A DNA stretch of 64,000 bases from Micrococcales bacterium UBA2037 (GTDB lineage Bacteria > Actinomycetota > Actinomycetes > Actinomycetales > Microbacteriaceae): assembly GCA_002333405.1 (NCBI GenBank), contig DDBH01000018.1:82986-146985 (forward strand). Direction: 5' to 3'. The notes beneath the pieces are model-generated. The model did no database searches and had not been told where the DNA came from. It was given only the letters and a program-made list of their open reading frames with translations. Within the stretch, counting starts at the first letter, position 1, and each line of letters begins with the position of its first letter. Shown here in pieces: positions 33,544-41,045 of this stretch. The position numbers were made by a program, and so were the translations under genes.

Positions 33544-33909
33544 CTATCTCCTTGTGATGCTGAAGGATGTGCCTATCCGAATTTCGGGTAGCTCAACTTC
33601 AGCGATGCAGACATCCCCCGGGAGATCTGGCTGCGTGTTTCCATTTGCTTTTAGGTTCAGGTGCCCCAGGTTCATTAGGTTCTCGTTGGCCACATCACCA
33701 ACAGCCAAGATTTCAAACTCATAGCTGTCGATTACGACGTAGTCCCCCACGACTAACTGATCCTGCTTGTGGCTAACCTCATGCATGATGCAGAAATCCC
33801 TAAGTTCCTCCGGGGCACCCTCACCAAAGAAGACCAGCATTCCCTCTGCGATAAACGCGGGAACGAGCTCTCCAATTTCGGTGACAGTGCTCTTGTAGTG
33901 CGCTGTCAT
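33544..33909 (-). CDS. srlB: PTS glucitol/sorbitol-type IIA component
   Basis: A 121-residue EIIA of the glucitol family that relays phosphate from HPr to the IIB protein. The family's phosphohistidine region FCIMHEVSH near residues 39-47 and the following VGDYVVIDSYEFEILAVGD are recognisable. It lies within a run of IIC2, IIC1, IIB, IIA on one strand. The sugar it serves is not necessarily glucitol. Confidence 0.9.
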   Translation of the reverse strand: MTAHYKSTVTEIGELVPAFIAEGMLVFFGEGAPEELRDFCIMHEVSHKQDQLVVGDYVVIDSYEFEILAVGDVANENLMNLGHLNLKANGNTQPDLPGDVCIAEVELPEIRIGTSFSITRR

Positions 33910-33919
33910 TTTTGTTGTC

Positions 33920-34294
33920 CTAGTCGACTGGCTTGATGTTGTCTAGCTTCACGCCAGAGACCAGCAATTCTTCGGTGATGAACATCGCAAGTGGGCCGGC
34001 TGGGCTGGTTGCGTGGATGTCCACTGTCTTCACCTTCTTCATCGGATAAACACCGATACGTGCGGTACCGCCACAGTCAATAACTGCAACCGCAATCTTT
34101 TCAAAAGGCGCTGAGGACTTAAAGCCATCGAATGCTTCGCCACCGGTGAGCTCTGCAATGCGAGCTGCAATTGGGTGAATTCCACCACCGGTCACCGAGT
34201 AGATAAGTGGTGCGTCATCGGTTGGCAAAATGGTCAATGGACCTCCCCAGCCGCCTGGACCCTTTTCGATGTGAACTGCTTTGTAATCTGCCAT
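33920..34294 (-). CDS. srlE: PTS glucitol/sorbitol-type IIB component (SrlE N-terminal part)
   Basis: A 124-residue protein matching only the cytoplasmic IIB half of E. coli SrlE: it opens with VHIEKGPGGWGGPL, continues AVIDCGGTARIGVYP with the phosphocysteine at the DCGG motif, and ends SGVKLDNIKPVD. In enterobacteria this is fused to the IIC1 membrane half; here a separate gene upstream encodes that half. AAGGAG precedes the ATG. A hairpin between the two genes may reduce its expression. Confidence 0.92.
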   Translation of the reverse strand: MADYKAVHIEKGPGGWGGPLTILPTDDAPLIYSVTGGGIHPIAARIAELTGGEAFDGFKSSAPFEKIAVAVIDCGGTARIGVYPMKKVKTVDIHATSPAGPLAMFITEELLVSGVKLDNIKPVD

Positions 34295-34354
34295 TTTCTT
34301 ACTCCTTCAACGTCGTTGTTTTGGAAAGGTTTTTTCCTACCTTTGAGAAGAACA

Positions 34355-34384
34355 AAGGGTGGGCGGATTATTCCACCCACCCTT
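34355..34384 (-). terminator. Hairpin between the split SrlE genes
   Basis: AAGGGTGGGCGG pairs with CCACCCACCCTT (one C/A mismatch) around a six-base loop. Read on the minus strand it is followed by TTTGTTCTTCT, a T-rich tail, so it looks like an attenuating terminator between the membrane components and the IIB, IIA and oxidoreductase genes. Confidence 0.7.
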
Positions 34385-34409
34385 GTTCCTCACCATTTGG
34401 GGAAATGGT

Positions 34410-34940
34410 TTAGCTGTACATGCCGAAGCTTGCGAAGTACGCAATAACAACGGCGGTTGGGCCGGTGATCAAACGAGAGAACAGCACGGCTGGAACACCA
34501 ACCTCGACTGTCTCTGGCTCTGCTTCACCAAGAGCAAGACCCACCGGAATAAAGTCACAACCAACCTGAGGGTTGATAGCAAACAAGGCAGGAAGTGCGT
34601 ACTGCGGTGGAATGGTTCCCTTACCAATCTCCACACCTAGCAGGGTTCCAACAACCTGTGCGATAACAGCACCTGGACCCAGTAGCGGAGATAGCAGTGG
34701 GATAGCACAAACCACTGAAACGATTAGCAGACCAACAAGGCTGCCAGCTAGTCCCTTAATTCCATTAGCAATCAAGTCACCAATGCCGGTAACAAGTACC
34801 AGACCGATGATGAACGAGATGAATGCCATGAACGGGATGATGTTCTTGATAACGGTGTCAACGGTGTCGCGCCCTGCTTGGTAAAGGGTTCCAACAACAC
34901 CACCGACGCCGCGGCCGATTTTAACTAGTAGTGAATTCAT
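34410..34940 (-). CDS. srlE: PTS glucitol/sorbitol-type IIC1 component (SrlE C-terminal part)
   Basis: A 176-residue membrane protein matching the C-terminal IIC1 half of SrlE: LVKIGRGVGGVVGTLYQAGR at the start, LLSPLLGPGAVIAQVVGTLL and QYALPALFAINPQVGCDFIP in the middle, ending VLFSRLITGPTAVVIAYF. With SrlA it forms the channel. The ATG overlaps the SrlA stop (TAATG). It stands as an independent gene, separate from the IIB half. Confidence 0.92.
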   Translation of the reverse strand: MNSLLVKIGRGVGGVVGTLYQAGRDTVDTVIKNIIPFMAFISFIIGLVLVTGIGDLIANGIKGLAGSLVGLLIVSVVCAIPLLSPLLGPGAVIAQVVGTLLGVEIGKGTIPPQYALPALFAINPQVGCDFIPVGLALGEAEPETVEVGVPAVLFSRLITGPTAVVIAYFASFGMYS

Positions 34941-35527
34941 TAGGCTGCCGCTCCTTCTCGCTTAGCCATCATTCGCCTGGTAATCAGCTCAGTGACGATT
35001 CCACGAATAAAGATGACAACAAGACCTACCAACAAGAAACGGATGGCAAGGTCACCTAGGCCATAACCCAGCTGGGTGATACCAGCAGCAATACCTAGGT
35101 AAACGAAAAGCTCACCTGGGTTAGCGTGTGGGAACAGACCCGTGATTGGGTGAACGAAAGAAACCGCGCTGTCGTAGAAAGCGGGCTTAAAGCGTTCTGG
35201 CAAGAAACGACCCATGGTGTAAGCCATTGGGTTCGTCAGGAAGAATACCGCCAAGAAAGGCAGCACCATGTAGCGGACTGGATACCAGATCAGACCAGGC
35301 TGGGCAGCTTTGCGTCCCAGGTTCTCAATCTTTTCCGGACCAATGATACGAACTAGAGCGTTAACAGCTGTAAGCAGAACAACTAGAGTCGGAAGGATTC
35401 CTCCCATAAGACTCCAAAGTACGTTTCCACCTTCTTGGAATATTCCGATGAAATATTCCGCACCAGCAGCTACCGCTCCCCAAGCGCCTTCCGGTTCTGC
35501 AACCGTGGCGTCTGTAAAGAGATTCAT
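34940..35527 (-). CDS. srlA: PTS glucitol/sorbitol-type IIC2 component
   Basis: A 195-residue membrane component like E. coli SrlA: GAEYFIGIFQEGGNVLWSLM at the start, FFLTNPMAYTMGRFLPERF in the middle and GLFPHANPGELFVYLGIAAG. It carries the polyol across the membrane together with IIC1. ATG 35527 has AAAGGAGG four bases upstream and is preferred over a start at 35551. A stem-loop and a palindrome lie in its leader. Confidence 0.93.
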   Translation of the reverse strand: MNLFTDATVAEPEGAWGAVAAGAEYFIGIFQEGGNVLWSLMGGILPTLVVLLTAVNALVRIIGPEKIENLGRKAAQPGLIWYPVRYMVLPFLAVFFLTNPMAYTMGRFLPERFKPAFYDSAVSFVHPITGLFPHANPGELFVYLGIAAGITQLGYGLGDLAIRFLLVGLVVIFIRGIVTELITRRMMAKREGAAA

Positions 35528-35546
35528 CAACCCTCCTTTGGATCGA

Positions 35547-35570
35547 AGCACGGTCCACTCTGACCGTGCT
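35547..35570. promoter_or_regulatory. Stem-loop in the srlA leader
   Basis: A perfect eight-base-pair inverted repeat, AGCACGGT with ACCGTGCT around an eight-base loop, lies 20 bases upstream of srlA. As RNA it would sit just before the ribosome binding site; as DNA it could be an operator. No T-tract follows, so a terminator is less likely. Confidence 0.5.
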
Positions 35571-35615
35571 GTCTCGAATCTATAGGAGGTATTTAGCTGT
35601 GAATAGCTAGATTAG

Positions 35616-35631
35616 ATTCACGTTTGTGAAT
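35616..35631. promoter_or_regulatory. Palindrome over the gutM stop
   Basis: A perfect dyad ATTCAC-GTTT-GTGAAT overlaps the gutM stop codon upstream of srlA. It contains CGTTTGTGA, which recurs at 40146-40154 and, inverted, at 28940-28948, each upstream of a carbohydrate transport or catabolic operon. A regulator site is inferred. Confidence 0.5.
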
Positions 35632-36004
35632 TTTCATCCATCAGGGTCTTTGCCGCCATTTGGGCTCCTTGTATAACCTTTTTCTTCTCATTTTCGAGGC
35701 CTTTTCCGGTCACTAAATCACTAATGTGCATACCGATTGGCTTCTCCCAGGGCTGAGAATTCGCGAAAACTGACAAACCGCTGAGAACCCGGGCTCCGGT
35801 GACAATTCCGTCCTTTTGCGCAAGCGCCACAAAGGCTCTGCCACCACGATAGCGATAACCACCAACACCGACACTCGTGGTTGTTCCGGCAGTCCTAATT
35901 GCCTTGATCTGGTCAGCAAAACGCTGCGATTGCTTGACTGCTAGGTAGAGCTGAAATACCCACATGCCTGCAATCAGCAAAAATATCCAAAGTAGAAATT
36001 CCAT
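35618..36004 (-). CDS. gutM: Glucitol operon activator, GutM-like
   Basis: A 128-residue protein with one N-terminal membrane segment (LLWIFLLIAGMWVFQLYLAV) followed by a cytoplasmic domain with GVGGYRYRGGRAFVALAQKDG, the pattern of GutM, a factor associated with activation of glucitol PTS operons. How a membrane-anchored protein activates transcription is unclear even in E. coli. It lies between the SorC regulator and srlA on the same strand, starting two bases after the regulator stops. Confidence 0.85.
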   Translation of the reverse strand: MEFLLWIFLLIAGMWVFQLYLAVKQSQRFADQIKAIRTAGTTTSVGVGGYRYRGGRAFVALAQKDGIVTGARVLSGLSVFANSQPWEKPIGMHISDLVTGKGLENEKKKVIQGAQMAAKTLMDENSQT

Positions 36005-36006
36005 TT

Positions 36007-36978
36007 TTATACCAACTCTTCCTGGGTCTTTTGGTCAGCAATTCCAAGTAGCTTCATTGCGCAATTGGAACTTGTTACAAGATCTGAAAGCAGTCTGCCC
36101 TTGAGTGCAGCCGCGATTCCCAAAACCTTATCTTCTCCGGCGGCAACCCCCACCACGCGACGAATCTTCTTCAGTTCCTCAAGATCAAGTCCCACGGTCC
36201 TTCGCTCAAGCCTGGTGTCAATCACCTTGCCCTCCGAGTCAAAGAACCGACCCCCAAGATCGCCTGCGACCTTGGACCAGAAATCTGGATGCTGAACCCG
36301 GTTCAGTCCAGCTGATTCCAAAATGTAGTTGGAGCTCGTGGACTCCCTCGAACCAACACCAACGAAAGCTACGTCTGCGGCTTTTGCCGCATCAATCACT
36401 GACTTCAAGCTCGGCTCAAGCATCAAGGCCTGCTTGACCTCTGGCGCCTGGACAATCGTTGGAGCATGCAGCGTCAAATACTCGGCGTTGAGTTTTGTGG
36501 CGAGAGTTCGAATCAGGGTTTCACCACTGAGGCTGGAAGGCGTGGCGGTCATGCCACCCATGATCGGAATCAGAGTGACATCCGGGCGATTGTCCTCATC
36601 AAGCTCGTTCACCATCGCTTGCAGCGACCTACCCCAGGACAGAGCAACTTTCACTCCTGGCTTTAGCTGGCTCAGGAAGTGTTGGGCAGCAAGCTGCCCA
36701 ACCGCCTTGTAGTCGCTGGCGCCAGCAGGGACAGTTGCAACAAACGCTGTTCGAAGACCAAAGCGCGCAATCAACATGTCTTCGAGTTCAGTTTCGCGCT
36801 TGGTGGTTTCGGCAATCTTGATTTCGACGATGCCCTTTTTCTTGGCAACGGTCAGGATCCTAGAAATATTTGAGCGGCTGGTTAGCATGGCCCTGGCAAT
36901 TTGATCCTGGGACATCTCTTGCTCGTAGTACATTCGGGCGACCTTAACGATCATCGCCCGGTCTCTAGCACTAGCCAA
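36007..36978 (-). CDS. SorC-family sugar-binding transcriptional regulator
   Basis: A 323-residue regulator with an N-terminal helix-turn-helix (YYEQEMSQDQIARAM then RSNISRILTVAKKKGIVEI) and a large sugar-phosphate-binding domain (VALSWGRSLQAMVNEL; VGVGSRESTSSNYIL) of the SorC/CggR type. Such proteins sense a phosphorylated sugar intermediate, which fits a PTS operon. Start is TTG 36978 with GAGG six bases upstream, inside the end of the E2 gene. It lies in the middle of the operon it probably controls. Confidence 0.92.
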   Translation of the reverse strand: MASARDRAMIVKVARMYYEQEMSQDQIARAMLTSRSNISRILTVAKKKGIVEIKIAETTKRETELEDMLIARFGLRTAFVATVPAGASDYKAVGQLAAQHFLSQLKPGVKVALSWGRSLQAMVNELDEDNRPDVTLIPIMGGMTATPSSLSGETLIRTLATKLNAEYLTLHAPTIVQAPEVKQALMLEPSLKSVIDAAKAADVAFVGVGSRESTSSNYILESAGLNRVQHPDFWSKVAGDLGGRFFDSEGKVIDTRLERRTVGLDLEELKKIRRVVGVAAGEDKVLGIAAALKGRLLSDLVTSSNCAMKLLGIADQKTQEELV

Positions 36979-38062
36979 CTAAAACCTCGTTCAATCCTCT
37001 ACCGAACAAATCCAGCGCCTTGGCCCCATCGCCTGGATCCGCAATTCTGTGATCCAACACAATTGTGACATCAATTGTGACGATGCCGCCAACTAACGCA
37101 ATATAGCCGATGTTGATTCCACTGGACTGAGAACCAAACAGCAGGGTGTTGGCCTGAGAAATTCCAAACTCAGACAGATCAGTCACCGAAGTCGTCGCCA
37201 CGGCTAGATTCTCAAGAGCGATCTTGTTGTTCCTAGCATCTGCCAAAACAGCACCCGCTTTTTCCTGCCAGCTGCCGGTGAGTGAAATCACCGGAGACAC
37301 AAACCCGAGCTCGGTCTGAGTCAAGACCGCAGCCCGAACCTGACTGACCTCACGAAAATCACCATCGACAAATTGCTGGTTAATTACATGAAGTTCCTGA
37401 AGAGTCCTAGACCAGGCCGTCAGCAGCGCTACCGCCCGGTCGGCAGCATTTTCAGGCAACTGACTGGAAAGCTCAATTGACTTGGTCAAGCTGAATTGCG
37501 GGATGTCTAGCGCGGTGGCAACGACCTTTGCGGTCATTAGCCTGGCCCTGCGCTTCTTGTCATCAGAGGCAGACACCGTAGCACCAGTCCCCAAGTCACT
37601 TTGTTTGATTACACCGCTAGCACTAGCGGCAACAACTTGAGTGAGATCTATCCCCTGTTCCCGGGCCAACTTTCTAGCTCCCGGCATCGCCATAACTTCG
37701 GCCTGGGCTGCTGGTGGCTGAGTTGCAGCTTCAACGACAACATCGGTGACAACTGGCGAAACAGTCGCCTGCTCTGGCTGGCTGGCCGAGTCTCCAAATA
37801 GGCCAGCGAGCAGGTCCTCGCCCTCAGTCTGAAGCACAATCAGGGCCGCGCCAACTTCTAGAACATCCCCGGGCTTTGCCGGAAGCTCAGTGACTGTTCC
37901 AGTGTGGTCAGACTCAACCTCCATGTCGGTCTTGTCAGTTCCTACAACCGCAACCACCTGACCGGCTGTGACCTGGTCGCCAATTGCAACCAGAATCTCA
38001 ACGACTTCGCCCTCGGTCATTGTCATGGACATCTTGGGCATCACAAGTTCGGTGGTGGCCAT
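36971..38062 (-). CDS. 2-oxo-acid/acetoin dehydrogenase E2 acyltransferase
   Basis: A 363-residue E2 core enzyme that passes an acyl group to CoA. Order: one lipoyl domain (Lys44 in GTDKTDMEVES), a peripheral-subunit-binding domain (ARKLAREQGIDLTQVVAASA) and a catalytic domain ending with VLDHRIADPGDGAKALDLF, where the HxxxD pair is kept but the usual DG is DP. The roughly 220-residue catalytic part is short of average. It begins exactly at the E1 beta stop. No E3 (dihydrolipoamide dehydrogenase) lies here, so it must be shared. Pyruvate, acetoin or another alpha-keto substrate is possible. Confidence 0.9.
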   Translation of the reverse strand: MATTELVMPKMSMTMTEGEVVEILVAIGDQVTAGQVVAVVGTDKTDMEVESDHTGTVTELPAKPGDVLEVGAALIVLQTEGEDLLAGLFGDSASQPEQATVSPVVTDVVVEAATQPPAAQAEVMAMPGARKLAREQGIDLTQVVAASASGVIKQSDLGTGATVSASDDKKRRARLMTAKVVATALDIPQFSLTKSIELSSQLPENAADRAVALLTAWSRTLQELHVINQQFVDGDFREVSQVRAAVLTQTELGFVSPVISLTGSWQEKAGAVLADARNNKIALENLAVATTSVTDLSEFGISQANTLLFGSQSSGINIGYIALVGGIVTIDVTIVLDHRIADPGDGAKALDLFGRGLNEVLVG

Positions 38063-39051
38063 TAGATTCCTCTGTTTACTTCCACGGCAGCGGCCACGAT
38101 GTCATCCAGCTGCGGAACCACGCTCTTCTCCAGTTGCGGTGCATACGGAATTGGCACGTCCATCCCACAAAGCCGCTTGACTGGCTCAGTCAGGAAGTAG
38201 AGGGCTTCGCCCTCGGCAATTCGGGCGGCAACCTCAGCCATAAAGCCAACATGGTTTGGAGCCTCCTGCACCAGCATCACCTTGCCGGTCTTTTTCACCG
38301 ACTCATTGATTGGACCCATGTCCAGTGGGCTAAGTGATCTGACATCAATAATCTCAACCTCGATACCCATGCCACTTAGAGTTTCAGCTGCTTCCAACGA
38401 CCTTGAAACCATCACGCCGCTGGCAACAATCGTCAGCGCCTTGCCATCACGAACCTTGTTGCTAACTCCAATTGGGATGCGGTACTGCTCTTCTGGAACG
38501 TGTCCGGAGGTTTTGTAGAGAAGCTTGTGCTCAAGCACAATCACCGGGTTTGGGTCATCCAGAGCTGCCAGCAACAAGCCCTTTACCTCGTATGGGCTAG
38601 AGGGCATAACAACCTTGAGCCCCGGCACGTGTGCAAACCAAGTTTCCAGGCTCTGGGAGTGCTGCGCAGCAGCACCGGTTCCAGAACCGGATGGGGCTCT
38701 AAGGACCATCGGCACGGACAGCTCGCCACCGAGCATGAAGTGAATCTTGGCTGCCTGGTTCACAATCTGATCCATGGCCTGAGCGGTGAAGTCGGAGAAC
38801 TGAATCTCAACAATCGGCTTCATTCCAACCAGCGCAGCACCAACCGCAGCACCAACAATGCCCAGCTCTGAAATTGGGGTGTCAAGGATTCGCTCCTTAC
38901 CAAAGCGCTGGTAGAGGTCTCCAGAAACACCAAACGCTCCGCCGTAGATGCCAATGTCTTCGCCGAGCATGAAGACGTTTTCGTCAGTCTCCATTGCCTG
39001 GCCGATAGCCTCGCGAATTGCTTCGGCGTAAGTGATTATGCGCTCAGTCAT
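38062..39051 (-). CDS. E1 beta subunit (TPP-dependent dehydrogenase)
   Basis: A 329-residue E1 beta with the transketolase-like pyrimidine-binding domain ([35 protein letters not shown]) and C-terminal domain ([30 protein letters not shown]). With E1 alpha it forms the alpha2beta2 thiamine-diphosphate enzyme that decarboxylates or cleaves the substrate. Size and layout resemble AcoB and PdhB. It overlaps the E1 alpha stop by four bases. Confidence 0.93.
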   Translation of the reverse strand: MTERIITYAEAIREAIGQAMETDENVFMLGEDIGIYGGAFGVSGDLYQRFGKERILDTPISELGIVGAAVGAALVGMKPIVEIQFSDFTAQAMDQIVNQAAKIHFMLGGELSVPMVLRAPSGSGTGAAAQHSQSLETWFAHVPGLKVVMPSSPYEVKGLLLAALDDPNPVIVLEHKLLYKTSGHVPEEQYRIPIGVSNKVRDGKALTIVASGVMVSRSLEAAETLSGMGIEVEIIDVRSLSPLDMGPINESVKKTGKVMLVQEAPNHVGFMAEVAARIAEGEALYFLTEPVKRLCGMDVPIPYAPQLEKSVVPQLDDIVAAAVEVNRGI

Positions 39052-40061
39052 TTTCCAGCCTCTCGGTAAACACTTGCCAAGAGCTCTGCTGGGTCAGAAT
39101 CTGGAGCGCTAGAAGCCTCGGTGATTGCAGCTCTGACGGCATCGCGCATCTTCTCGGTGATCGCATCAACCTGATCTTGATTCAGGGCACCTGCTTCAAT
39201 TGCTTTGTGTTCGAAACGACCAATTGGGTCCTTGGTCTTCCAGTCCTCAATCTCTTCCTTGGTGCGGTAGAGGTTCTTGTCACTCTTGGAGTGCCCCTTG
39301 TGCCGGTAGGTCAAACACTCAATCAGAGTTGGACCCTTACCGGCTCGCGCCTTTTCAACTGCATCTGCTGCGGCTTGAAAAACCTCATCAACATCATTGC
39401 CGTCAACTGTCACACCCTCGAAGCCGTAGGAGGCAGCTCGCTCAGAAATGTGTTCTATGCGCATTGAGAACTCGGTTGAGTTACTCATGCCGTACTTGTT
39501 GTTCTCACAAACGAAGATCACTGGCAGATCCCAAATCGCTGCCAGGTTCATAGCCTCGTGGAAAGCACCCTCATTGGTAGCGCCATCGCCAAAGAAGCTA
39601 ACAACCACGTTGTCGTTGCCCTTCATCTTTTGCGCTAACGCAGCCCCTGCCGCAATTGGAATTCCCCCGGCGACAATTCCATTGGCGCCAAGGTTTCCGG
39701 TTTCAACATCTGCGATGTGCATGGAGCCGCCGCGACCGCGGCAGTAACCGGTCTGCTTTGCCAATAACTCCGCCATCATCCTCGTGAGGTCAGCACCCTT
39801 GGCAATGCAGTGAGAGTGACCCCTGTGTGTCGAGGTAATGAAGTCAGTTTTGCGAAGTGCTGCGCAGACTCCGGTTGCTACCGCTTCCTGTCCAATCGAG
39901 AGGTGCATGGTTCCATGCATTAGGCCGCGGGCAAAAAGGCCATCCACGGCTTCCTCGAAGAACCTAATTGCCAAGAGCGACTCGAGTGCCGATGCCGCGC
40001 TTGGCTGATCATGGCTAACTATCCCCTTAGCTGGCGCTAATAGTGGAGAAATACTGGTCAT
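39048..40061 (-). CDS. E1 alpha subunit (TPP-dependent dehydrogenase, AcoA/PdhA type)
   Basis: A 337-residue E1 alpha. The thiamine-diphosphate/Mg motif runs from [15 protein letters not shown] to [16 protein letters not shown] [13 protein letters not shown]; the loop [20 protein letters not shown] is the phosphorylation-loop region. Its short N-terminus fits acetoin dehydrogenase AcoA better than mitochondrial-type PdhA. It is the first gene of the E1-E2-SorC-PTS run, and pairs with E1 beta. Substrate is inferred from context rather than sequence. Confidence 0.93.
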   Translation of the reverse strand: MTSISPLLAPAKGIVSHDQPSAASALESLLAIRFFEEAVDGLFARGLMHGTMHLSIGQEAVATGVCAALRKTDFITSTHRGHSHCIAKGADLTRMMAELLAKQTGYCRGRGGSMHIADVETGNLGANGIVAGGIPIAAGAALAQKMKGNDNVVVSFFGDGATNEGAFHEAMNLAAIWDLPVIFVCENNKYGMSNSTEFSMRIEHISERAASYGFEGVTVDGNDVDEVFQAAADAVEKARAGKGPTLIECLTYRHKGHSKSDKNLYRTKEEIEDWKTKDPIGRFEHKAIEAGALNQDQVDAITEKMRDAVRAAITEASSAPDSDPAELLASVYREAGK

Positions 40062-40145
40062 TTAGGCCTCACAACTGTGCTGATGATTGAACATTGGTGA
40101 CAAGTATTCCAATACACGCACTAAATAAGGGGTTTGGATTCTGCA

Positions 40146-40158
40146 CGTTTGTGACAAA
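40146..40158. promoter_or_regulatory. Putative operator upstream of the E1 alpha operon
   Basis: CGTTTGTGA (40146-40154) overlaps TTTGTGACAAA (40148-40158), an 11-base palindrome, in the 141-base space between the divergent E1 alpha and UbiA genes. The CGTTTGTGA core is shared with sites at 35621-35629 and, inverted, at 28940-28948. Confidence 0.4.
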
Positions 40159-40190
40159 TGTTTGCGTCAGCGCAGAGCCCGCTTGCCGTC

Positions 40191-40196
40191 TAGGCT
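40191..40196 (+). promoter_or_regulatory. Possible leaderless -10 of the UbiA gene
   Basis: TAGGCT ends six bases before GTG 40203. The context GTCTAGGCTTT is nearly identical to that before galU (GTCTAGGCTTTAGTC). No ribosome binding site is present, so a leaderless transcript is plausible. No convincing -35 is seen. Confidence 0.35.
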
Positions 40197-40202
40197 TTTA
40201 GT

Positions 40203-41045
40203 GTGCTGAAGCGGCTAATTGAAATCTCTAGACCAGTCCTGTGGGTAAACACCATTGGAACCACCATCACTGGAATGTGGCTGGCTGGCTTTATCTGGAC
40301 CTGGGAGATCATCCCGATCTTGATCTGGGTGACCTTCCCCATGAACATCCTGATCTATGGAATCAACGACATTTTTGACCAGGAAACCGACAACATAAAC
40401 GCCCGCAAGGGCGGTTATGAAGGTGCTCACATTTTTCCCAACGAGGTAAAGCCAATCTGGATTGCGGTGATTGTCACCAACGTTCCATTCCTGGCCTACT
40501 TCGCAATGACCCTGCCGCTGGCAGCAACACTCTGGATGCTGGCCTACGCGCTGTTCTTCACCTTCTACTCTGCCCCGCCGCTTCGGTTCAAGGCAAGAAA
40601 ATACCTGGACGCTCTTTCAAACACCGACTACGCATTCCCGCTGGCATTTGTGCCATTAGCTCTGGGAGTCACTCCAGTGTGGTTGGCGGTGACAGGGCTG
40701 ATGGCCTGGTCAATTGCCAAGCACGCCTATGACGCGATTCAAGACATCCCGCAGGACTCTGACACCGGAATCATCACAACCGCGGTTCACCTGGGGCCGA
40801 AGAACACCGCCTGGTGGGCAACATTCTGGTGGGCAGTCTCGACAGTTCTGTTTGCCCTCGTGAACATCCCGGTCGCAATTGCTAATGCGGCAATTGCAGG
40901 GCTTCTGGTTATTGGCATCTTCAAAACGCCAACTCCCGAGAAGGCACATGACCTCTACAAGTACTCAATCGCGTTCCCTTACGTTGCGGGAGCGGTTGCC
41001 GGTGTGCAGCTGGTATTCGGTTTGGTCTGGGGCCTCTACCCCTAA
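40203..41045 (+). CDS. UbiA-family prenyltransferase, carotenoid elongase-like
   Basis: A 280-residue UbiA-fold enzyme with about eight helices. The first prenyl-diphosphate motif is NDIFDQETDN (residues 57-66); a second Asp-rich segment is DAIQDIPQDSDTG. FYSAPPLRFKARKYLDALSN is close to that of lycopene elongase/1,2-hydratase-like proteins of haloarchaea and to actinobacterial CrtEb in style. It would add C5 units to lycopene or hydrate its ends in the membrane. Start is GTG 40203. It overlaps the CrtI-like gene by one base. Confidence 0.85.
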   Translation: MLKRLIEISRPVLWVNTIGTTITGMWLAGFIWTWEIIPILIWVTFPMNILIYGINDIFDQETDNINARKGGYEGAHIFPNEVKPIWIAVIVTNVPFLAYFAMTLPLAATLWMLAYALFFTFYSAPPLRFKARKYLDALSNTDYAFPLAFVPLALGVTPVWLAVTGLMAWSIAKHAYDAIQDIPQDSDTGIITTAVHLGPKNTAWWATFWWAVSTVLFALVNIPVAIANAAIAGLLVIGIFKTPTPEKAHDLYKYSIAFPYVAGAVAGVQLVFGLVWGLYP

